Program-made: the position numbers and the translations under genes | Notes under the pieces: generated by a model | What the model was told of the DNA's origin: nothing | Databases searched by the model: none | Seen by the model: only the letters and a program-made list of their open reading frames with translations | From: Oehlia diaphana | Taxonomy: Eukaryota; Glomeromycota; Glomeromycetes; Glomerales; Glomeraceae | DNA: 12,229 nucleotides | Direction: 5' to 3' | Assembly (NCBI GenBank): GCA_003833135.1 | Contig: QZLH01000835.1 | Coordinates: forward strand, 40,820 to 53,048 | Shown: positions 6,647 through 12,229 of the stretch, one piece after another | How positions within the stretch are numbered: the stretch's first letter is position 1 | Layout of the letters: every line of letters starts with the position of its first letter

Positions 6647-7226
6647 ATTTATATTTATATTTAAATATATGAATATTACATAATATATCATATATATAAA
6701 TCTAATTTGAAGCTTGATTCTTCTTATTCTCTTTTAAATTAGCTAATTTCTGGCATGTTTTTAACTGATTTAAACTGAAATTGGTTATGTAATAATGAAA
6801 AGATTAAATCAAATGATAGAAGCAAATTATAGTGAAATTCAAATTATTGTAAATTTTATATGGAGTGAAGTTAAATAGAGTAAATATAACTGAAAATAAT
6901 GGATAACTTCAATTTGAAGCAGAATTAGCAATATTATTTGATACGAAGTTAATTGAAAAAGTAAGTATTATTGTCATTTTATTTTTAATTATTTATAATT
7001 TATAAATTAATTACCGATCTGCCACTCAGCGATACAAAATGATCAGAATTTATAATTAATTTCGTCATAATTTTACATATCGATTACTATTGCTTCTGAA
7101 TGGTGTTTTCTCCAGTTCAAAAAGATGTCCCAATAATACGAATACCCTACAATATTGTTGTCAAAAGGAATTTTATCTTCTGAATTGCACTATGGCATAT
7201 TTGCACGAAATTGGTAGTTTCAAAAA
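6647..7226 (+). other. AT-rich stretch with short coding-like pieces
   Basis: A frame from ATG 6795 to TAG 6876 (M-K-R-L-N-Q-M-I-E-A-N-Y-S-E-I) and one from about 6910 to 6960 (Q-F-E-A-E-L-A-I-L-F-D) look protein-like. The second ends exactly at a strong donor-like GTAAGTATT (6961). They may continue the relic at 5634-6342 or be an upstream exon of the gene at 7227. From 6970 to 7226 nothing is recognised. Confidence 0.25.
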
Positions 7227-8141
7227 ATGCAAAAAACTATAAAAAACACTTTTTCTCAACAATTAATTGTACCATTTCGTCTTCATATGCGTGTTTCCTG
7301 TGAACTTAATAGAGAAAATTTTGTTATTTCTATCGTTCAAAATACTACAAGTCCATTTGAACCAGAGTTTGTTTGTACATGCAAAGGAAAAAGTACTGAA
7401 TATTCTGGACCAGCAATAATGGGATTTTATAATGATCAATCAGAAAAAGGTTACTACAAGATGTAAAATTTTTTCCAATATATATCAAAATACAATCATT
7501 TTTAATTGTAGTATCGAATATTGGTTATTCAAAAAATAATGAATGTCGTGGTGCAGAAAATGGTTTTATTTCTTCAATTCTAACAAAATTTCAAGAAAAG
7601 CATTCTTTTATTTTACAACGAATTGAAAATAACACCTGTATACTTAGAATTTATCATAAATCAAATATAGTAGCTCAATTTGAGGATGAAACTCCAACTA
7701 ACGTGTGGAAAAAAAGTGGTATTAATAAAAAATTTGATGGGATTGACTTATTTGGAATAACGCATTCATCTGTACAAATTATTTTACAAAATCCACCTAA
7801 AAATAATATTCTTTGTATATGCACAGTGGATGAATAGAATAATTCTGAAATTTTACAGCAAGCATTTGATCATCATATAAAATCTAGAAAAATTGGAAAA
7901 ACAGCATTATTGGATAATTGGCAACATTTATTTATAGATTGGTTATCTCAAAAAAGTACAATTATTCAAATTTCAAAAGCATTGCAGAATATCTACCTGG
8001 TTGATTATCAAATTCATCATAAAGAGTTATGTGCGTGAAAAGCTATGCTTATAGCTTGTAGATGTACCAATGTTACACCTTTTGAAAAGAAGGAATCAAA
8101 TATTGAATTTTGGAGTAGAGCAATAGATCCAAGTGCTGATA
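7227..8141 (+). pseudogene. Copy 2 of the unknown gene family, 5' part (broken)
   Basis: The frame from ATG 7227 reads to TAA 7464-7466. The protein clearly continues one frame over from about 7451 (L-L-Q-D-V-K-F-F), so a one-base insertion lies near 7447-7451. The second frame runs to 8141 with two stops, TAG 7835-7837 and TGA 8036-8038. It contains Y-S-G-P-A-I-M-G, C-I-L-R-I-Y, N-V-W-K-K-S-G and F-D-G-I-D-L-F-G, shared with copy 1 (4450-5170), then F-I-D-W-L-S-Q-K-S-T-I-I-Q. The family is unnamed to me; from memory, large sets of similar hypothetical proteins exist in arbuscular mycorrhizal fungi, which I could not check. The frame is interrupted at 8141 by hAT-2 and resumes in phase at 10913. 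ATG 7227 may not be the true start, since conserved sequence could begin in an upstream exon; an in-frame stop lies at 7215. Confidence 0.75.
8134..8141. repeat. Target-site duplication of hAT-2, left
   Basis: TGCTGATA, identical to 10905-10912. It belongs to the coding sequence of the interrupted gene (Ser-Ala-Asp-Lys). Confidence 0.95.
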
Positions 8142-8275
8142 TAGGGATTGGAATCGATTCAATCGAAAATTGAATCTTGAAAATCGATTAAAGATTTGAT
8201 TAATCGAATCTATGATTCGATTTGGCGATTCGATTTTTGGTTTCGATTAATTGAATCTTAATCGAATTTATGTAT
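8142..8275. repeat. hAT-2 left subterminal TCGATT array
   Basis: About eight copies of AATCGA / TCGATT variants in both orientations lie within 130 bp of the left end, dense after the 19-bp terminus. Such arrays are the usual transposase binding sites of hAT elements. Confidence 0.75.
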
Positions 8276-8505
8276 AATAATTTTACAGCGCCAATCATTT
8301 TTTTTTGCGTTTGTTGCGCAGCAATTTTGATGATCTTGACGCACGAAATTTTAAGTGGATTTAACTAATAAATTTAATTAATAAATTTAACAAATAAATT
8401 TAACTAATAAATGAGCTTTATTTATAATAAATTTTATTTATTGAAATATTTTAGAATGTTTAATACAAATTATCAAAAAAACTAATTCATTTCCAATTTA
8501 ATGAG

Positions 8506-10625
8506 TTATTTTTTTACTGCAAATATATCCACATGTTCTCTATTTCTTTTTAAAAACATAATTTTGTTAATGATACTTAAATCTAAGCGAGTTCTTTGGG
8601 AGTAACTAAATTATTAGCATCAGAAAAAAGTCTTTCTGATGGTACAGAGGTAGCTGGAATAGAAAGATACTTCATTGCCATTTTATACAATATAGGATAT
8701 TGAGCTTTATTTGTTGTCCACCATGTAAAGGAATCATATTCCTCAAGAACTGGTAATTCTGGTAAATTAAGATAATGCTGGATTTCATTCTTTATTGGAG
8801 TTACATTTCTTTCATTTTTTTTCTTCCAAAAGCTGCCCATTGTTGTTAATGTTAAATTAGATCTCACAGGAATACTAGGAATTGAATCATTTTTAAGAAC
8901 TTCATATTCTGTTTCTAATTGATTAATAATTTCCTCACGTATTTCTTGAGATACAAAGTCTAAGCCTTTAAAACGAGGATCAAGAAATGATCCTTTTAAA
9001 CAAAGTTCTTGAGGAAATTCCCATCTTGATTGTAAATCTTCTAAGATTGCTTTCCTACAATTTTCTGCTACATCAGTTTCAAATGATAGAATAAATTCAG
9101 TTTCAAGAATTTCTTTTAAATTACATAAACTTGGATATATTAAACCAATGGTTGGATATGTTGCACCACTTAAAAGACATGTTACACTTTCAAAAGGACT
9201 CAAAAGTTCTACCATTTCTTTAATTATTTTCCATTCATGTGAAGTTGGATACAATTCTTCCAATTTTTCATCCTCTCTACGAATATGTGAACTTCTATCA
9301 TTAATTAAAGAAGTTTTCAACATCGAAATTGCTGATTTAAGAATGATAAGTCTTTAAAATGCATATAATGTTGAATTCTAGCAAGTGTTATTGGCTTTTA
9401 CTACATCAAAGACAACAAAATCTTCAGATTCTTTTTCTAATTCTTCATTATTTTTTTGTAATTTTTGTTGTTGAAACAAATAGATTTGTGATTCTCTTAG
9501 TTGTTGTTTCTTTTTATCATTTGCTAAAAAAGCAATAAGAGATTTACATTTGTTAATCAACACTTTTGCTATATCCAATCCTTTTCCAACACTTAGTTGG
9601 AGTATATGTACAGTACAAGGAATTCTTTCACCAATATTCATGTTACTACATGCCTTCTTTATATTTGAACCATTATCAGTTACAATAGTTGTAATTTTTG
9701 AACTAATTCCCCAATCATTAAACAAATCAATTAGATGTTCCTGAATCTCAATTGCACCATATGGATATGGGAGTTCTTTCATACTAAGAAGTAATTCATA
9801 TGGTTCAAATTTTGATGTCACCCAATGTACTGTAACACCTAGATAGGGTATATGTGCTGATGAACTCCAAGCATCCAATGTTAAAGAAATATTTTCTAAT
9901 TGTAAAAGTTGATTCTTAACTTTTTCTGTTCCTGCTTCATATGCTAATGAAATTCGTTCTTTAAGAGTTTTTGTACAAGGAACCTTGTAAAATAAATCAA
10001 ATCCATTTACCGTTTTAATAAAATCTTTGTCTTCTACAATACTTAATGGCTGTACTGTACCAATAACAAACCCAATCACATTTTTAGTTAATAATTCTTG
10101 TTTGGAATAAGGATGTGATTTAGATTTTTCTTCTTCAATTATATTACTAATAAGATTTTGATCACCTTTTTGTAATGCTTCTAGATAACTCACTGCAATA
10201 CCTTTGGTAATATGATGTGTACCTGACAAATGTGTTTTCATTGAACTTGAAGAGCCACACCATTTAAGCATTTTTTCACAGCCCTCAATTTGACAAATAA
10301 CTTTAGAACCATCTTTAGTTTCTCTAAAGAAATTCTATACCCAACTTGTTTTAGGTCTTGTAATTTTACTGGGTGGTTTTCTTTTTTTTGGAATATTTTC
10401 ATTGATGCCAATATCTGCATCATCATCATCATTATCATCAGATATATTAATTACATCATTATCAGAATTATCAGATATGGTTTGGTCGCTTGCTTCTTCC
10501 TCTGATTTAGACGAATTAGTAGCTTTATAATCAGAATCAGCATTACTTTCTTCCTCTTGTACTAATATCTGTCTCTCAGTTTCTTTAGCCAATTGCCTAT
10601 GCTTATTTCGCGTGGTGGTAGCCAT
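8506..10625 (-). pseudogene. hAT-2 transposase, BED finger, near full length, inactivated
   Basis: One frame runs from ATG 10625 over about 707 codons, a normal hAT length. Codons 1-95 are acidic and Ser/Asp-rich with a Lys/Arg patch. A BED finger follows: S-x-V-stop-x-x-F, then V-I-C-x4-C and H-L-x3-H. The RNase-H fold shows L-T-L-D251-A-W, V-T-D317-N-G-S-N, C-x2-H (337/340), the C-terminal acidic residue in S-P-F-E479-S, then Y-P-T-I and L-D-P-R-F-K. The dimerisation motif P-A-T-S-V-P-S-E-R-L-F-S is near codon 660. In-frame stops lie at 10337-10335, 9380-9378 and 9356-9354. The first aligns with the W of V-W-x-x-F in hAT-1; the second falls where hATs have R-W-N-S-T. A missing A near 8597-8600 causes an early TAG at 8585-8583; the other frame runs on through N-K-I-M-F-L-K-R-N to TAA 8508-8506. 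Catalytic residues are kept, but no full protein can be made without readthrough. Confidence 0.9.
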
Positions 10626-10799
10626 ATTTTTCGTAATGGTGGGAAAAAAATGAAATAAAGTTTGTAAATGACATTATTTGTACAAATATTTATGTTGATC
10701 ATCAATTTTTAGAAATTCCGATAATTCTGATGTCATTTTTTTTACTGAATTGCAGTTATAGAAGTAACATAATGATTTTGCTGCGCCAAAATTAAAAAA
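10626..10799 (-). promoter_or_regulatory. hAT-2 transposase upstream region
   Basis: This 174-bp stretch lies between the transposase ATG and the right subterminal array. It must hold the promoter and leader if the gene was ever expressed. It is AT-rich and has no distinct TATA box, intron or other element I can defend. Confidence 0.3.
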
Positions 10800-10904
10800 A
10801 AATTGATTTATTAAGATTCAATTTTTAGATTTGATTAATCGATTTTATAGGAACGATTCGATTTTCGATTAATTCGATTTTGATAGAATCGATTCCAATC
10901 CCTA
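10800..10904. repeat. hAT-2 right subterminal TCGATT array
   Basis: About five AATCGATT / ATTCGATT variants precede the right terminus, mirroring the left array. They also lie just upstream of the transposase gene, so transposase binding could affect its promoter, as proposed for other hAT elements. Confidence 0.7.
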
Positions 10905-10912
10905 TGCTGATA
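10905..10912. repeat. Target-site duplication of hAT-2, right
   Basis: TGCTGATA, identical to 8134-8141. Confidence 0.95.
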
Positions 10913-11115
10913 AAAAGACTTTATTGAATTTAATTAATGCTGGGTTAATTTGTTTAAAAAATAATTCTCCAATAATTATAGATAAGAGTATGAATTTTTG
11001 GGAAAGTTTCAAAGGTGCCTTGGATAATAATAGACGTGATATAGATGGAAAAATAAGAATTTTATCAATAATAGCAGAAAACTTCCGCTATGATGATCTT
11101 CGTGAAAAACTTCAG

Positions 11116-11689
11116 GTATAAAATTATTTTGAACAATTCACTCACTTTTTTTTGCTCCTGACAATTTTTTCTTTGACTTTTTTCACTTCCAATTAGGTTT
11201 CTTCATTTTCTTTTGCCTCTAATCGGTTTTCTTTGCCTCTTTTCACTCCTGATCACTCCTTTCATCTCATTTTACTCCTGATTAGTTTTCTTCATTTCTT
11301 TTTACTTCTTAATCGATTTCCTTCATTTCCTTTCACTCCTGACCAGTTTTCTTCTTCTGCTTTCACTACTGATTGGTCCTCTTCATTTCCTTTCATTCCT
11401 GATTGATTTCCTTTATCTCCTTTTGCTTCTGATCAATTTTCTTCATTTCTTTTATTTCTCAATCGATTTCCTTCATTTCCTTTCACTCCTGATCAGTTTT
11501 CTTCATTTCCTTTTACTTCTGATTGATTTCCTTCATCTCCTTTTGCTTCTGATTGATTTTCTTCGTTTCCTTTCACTTCTGATTAGTTTTTTCATCTCCT
11601 TTTGTTCCTAATCAGTTTCCTTTGTCACTTTTTGTTCCCGATTATTTTCTTTATTTTTTTTTAATCCTTGATTATTTTTTATTATATAG
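11116..11689 (+). other. Spliceosomal intron of copy 2
   Basis: The donor GTATAA follows CTTCAG at 11115, and the acceptor TTATATAG ends at 11689. Both exons are in phase 0, and removing the 574 bp joins K-L-Q to V-S-P-N without a shift. The intron is far longer than those usual in fungi because it is filled with a minisatellite. No single branch point stands out among the pyrimidines. Confidence 0.75.
11155..11680 (+). repeat. 30-bp pyrimidine-rich minisatellite in the intron
   Basis: About 17 imperfect units near 30 bp each, with a core like CTCCTGATCAGTTTTCTTCA followed by TTTCCTTTCA. The position between CTGAT and TTTTCTT varies (CAG, TGA, TAG, CGA). The plus strand is nearly all C and T apart from the (C/A)TGAT core. 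Many units contain CTGAT or CTAAT, which look like branch-point sequences beside a pyrimidine tract. Confidence 0.85.
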
Positions 11690-12061
11690 GTTAGCCCTAA
11701 TACTATAAATTCAGCATATAAATATACTAGAATTAATGGTCCAGGTGCAATAGCTATTGTAAAACTAAGACGAAAAATTCATCATATGTCTGAAATTAAA
11801 GAAAGAGAATTTGAATTATTTTTTCAAGACAAAAGTAATGTAACAATGAGTTCATATAAAGTTAATTCCAAAACAAATTTGCCAATATTATATTTACAAG
11901 ATCAAAAAGAAGCATTATGGACTAAATTTGAAGAAAGCATACCCAAATGGAATGAAAAAAACTTTTATGGCGCGATTAGCTAATTGTAGCCATATTAAAT
12001 ATCGGGAAGACCTGGGTGGATTGTGTTTAATATAAAGATGTTAGCCATAATTGATTTGCCG

Positions 12062-12081
12062 ATGCCGTAATATTACGGCAT
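12062..12081. repeat. Perfect 20-bp palindrome with TAATATTAC core
   Basis: ATGCCGTAATATTACGGCAT equals its own reverse complement. The core TAATATTAC matches the nonanucleotide of CRESS-DNA replication origins (geminivirus-like), but here it is part of the stem rather than a loop, and no replication initiator gene is in the window. It shares GTAAT-type words with the 19-bp repeats that follow. Confidence 0.7.
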
Positions 12082-12105
12082 ACAGCATTACAGTTATGAC
12101 ACTTT

Positions 12106-12219
12106 TCGTAATACTGTAATTAGTCTGTAATGCTGTAATTATGGTGTAATGCTGTAATTAGGCCGTAATGCTATAATTAGGTCGTAATGCTATAATTAGG
12201 CTGTAAAGTCATAATTTTT
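12106..12219. repeat. Six 19-bp tandem repeats
   Basis: Units at 12106, 12125, 12144, 12163, 12182 and 12201 follow the pattern (C/T)GTAATGCT(G/A)TAATTAGG; the last is diverged. An inverted half-unit (CAGCATTACAG) lies between them and the palindrome at about 12083-12093. The array may go on past the window, and could be the subterminal repeats of another transposon. Confidence 0.85.
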
Positions 12220-12229
12220 AATACTATAA

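Larger units (their letters stand above)
8142..10904 (-). mobile_element. Complete hAT transposon hAT-2 (2763 bp)
   Basis: Perfect 19-bp terminal inverted repeats, TAGGGATTGGAATCGATTC at 8142-8160 and its complement at 10886-10904, flanked by a perfect 8-bp duplication TGCTGATA. Inside are subterminal arrays of TCGATT motifs at both ends and one minus-strand transposase gene (8506-10625). All structural marks of an hAT element are present. Unworn termini and duplication suggest a fairly recent insertion, but the transposase has three stops and a frameshift, so it is no longer autonomous. It may have been moved by a transposase from another copy. It sits inside the coding frame of the unknown family gene. 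Confidence 0.95.
10905..12035 (+). pseudogene. Copy 2 of the unknown gene family, 3' part (broken)
   Basis: After hAT-2 the frame resumes at 10913 in phase with 8141 and reads K-K-T-L-L-N-L-I-N-A-G-L to 11115. It is followed by a 574-bp intron and continues in phase from 11690 with V-S-P-N-T-I-N-S-A-Y-K-Y. It passes M-S-E-I-K-E-R-E-F-E and S-S-Y-K-V-N-S-K-T, then shifts by one base in AAA 11945-11947. The uncorrected frame stops at 11981-11983; the other frame reads N-G-M-K-K-T-F-M-A-R-L from 11946 and R-E-D-L-G-G-L-C to TAA 12033-12035. The DNA just beyond still looks like worn coding sequence with more stops, so the natural end may lie further on. It is the only part of the family with a clean intron here. 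No enzymatic motif is recognised. Together with 7227-8141 it forms one dead gene. Confidence 0.72.

Noticed and set aside
9148..9744. Plus-strand frames inside hAT-2
   Set aside because: They are antisense to the well-supported transposase gene.
10238..10505. Frames on both strands over the acidic N-terminus of the hAT-2 transposase
   Set aside because: They are shadows of the Asp/Ser-rich codons; the main frame continues into the BED finger.
8583..10625. Three separate transposase genes
   Set aside because: The three open stretches lie in one frame separated only by stop codons and together give one hAT transposase of normal length.
11423..11611. Plus-strand open frame giving a hydrophobic Leu/Phe/Ile repeat peptide
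   Set aside because: It is the translation of the 30-bp minisatellite inside the intron; a repeat length divisible by three keeps the frame open.
12062..12081. Integrated geminivirus-like origin
   Set aside because: The nonanucleotide is inside the stem, not the loop, and no Rep gene or virus-like frame is present; kept only as a resemblance.
12106..12219. CRISPR-like array
   Set aside because: The units abut with no unique spacers, and the genome is eukaryotic.

Overview
The window is nuclear DNA from a very AT-rich eukaryotic genome. A fungus is most likely, and an arbuscular mycorrhizal fungus (Glomeromycotina, Rhizophagus/Gigaspora type) fits best: spliceosomal intron signals, BED-finger hAT transposons, many short inverted-repeat elements, and a family of unnamed proteins whose style I associate with that lineage. 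The organism call is inference. I see no tRNA, rRNA or intact housekeeping gene.

Layout. 1-1294: the 5' part of an hAT transposon on the minus strand (hAT-1) with an open BED-finger transposase start and a GC-richer end at 1294; its leader holds tandem copies of a 65-bp exon-like block. 1295-2380: short repeats and an unrecognised minus-strand coding relic (1944-2259). 2381-4006: AT-rich DNA with two copies of one hAT-type miniature element (MITE) in opposite orientation (2389-2665 and 3726-3998), each with a perfect 8-bp target duplication. 4450-5170: a decayed plus-strand copy of an unknown gene family, cut by a 177-bp inverted-repeat element (5171-5347). 5634-6960: further decayed coding DNA, a small foldback (6343-6465) and a poly(A) retroposed insert with a 16-bp target duplication (6489-6646). 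7227-12035: a second, better preserved copy of the same unknown family, on the same strand, split by a complete 2763-bp hAT transposon (hAT-2, 8142-10904) and broken by two frameshifts and two stops; its intron (11116-11689) is filled with a 30-bp pyrimidine-rich minisatellite. 12062-12229: a perfect 20-bp palindrome followed by six 19-bp repeats.

How it fits together. This is a transposon graveyard over a duplicated gene family. Order of events can partly be read: the family duplicated, copy 1 decayed by substitution (one 600-bp stretch keeps one frame but has eight stops), small elements inserted, and hAT-2 entered copy 2. Removing hAT-2 plus one TGCTGATA copy joins the flanking reading frames in phase. 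Decay leans to A/T: one MITE copy is an AT-shifted version of the other, and several stops sit where tryptophan is expected. Nothing here is a demonstrable new functional system; the unknown gene family, the repeated exon-like blocks and the terminal palindrome/iteron array are the points most worth checking.
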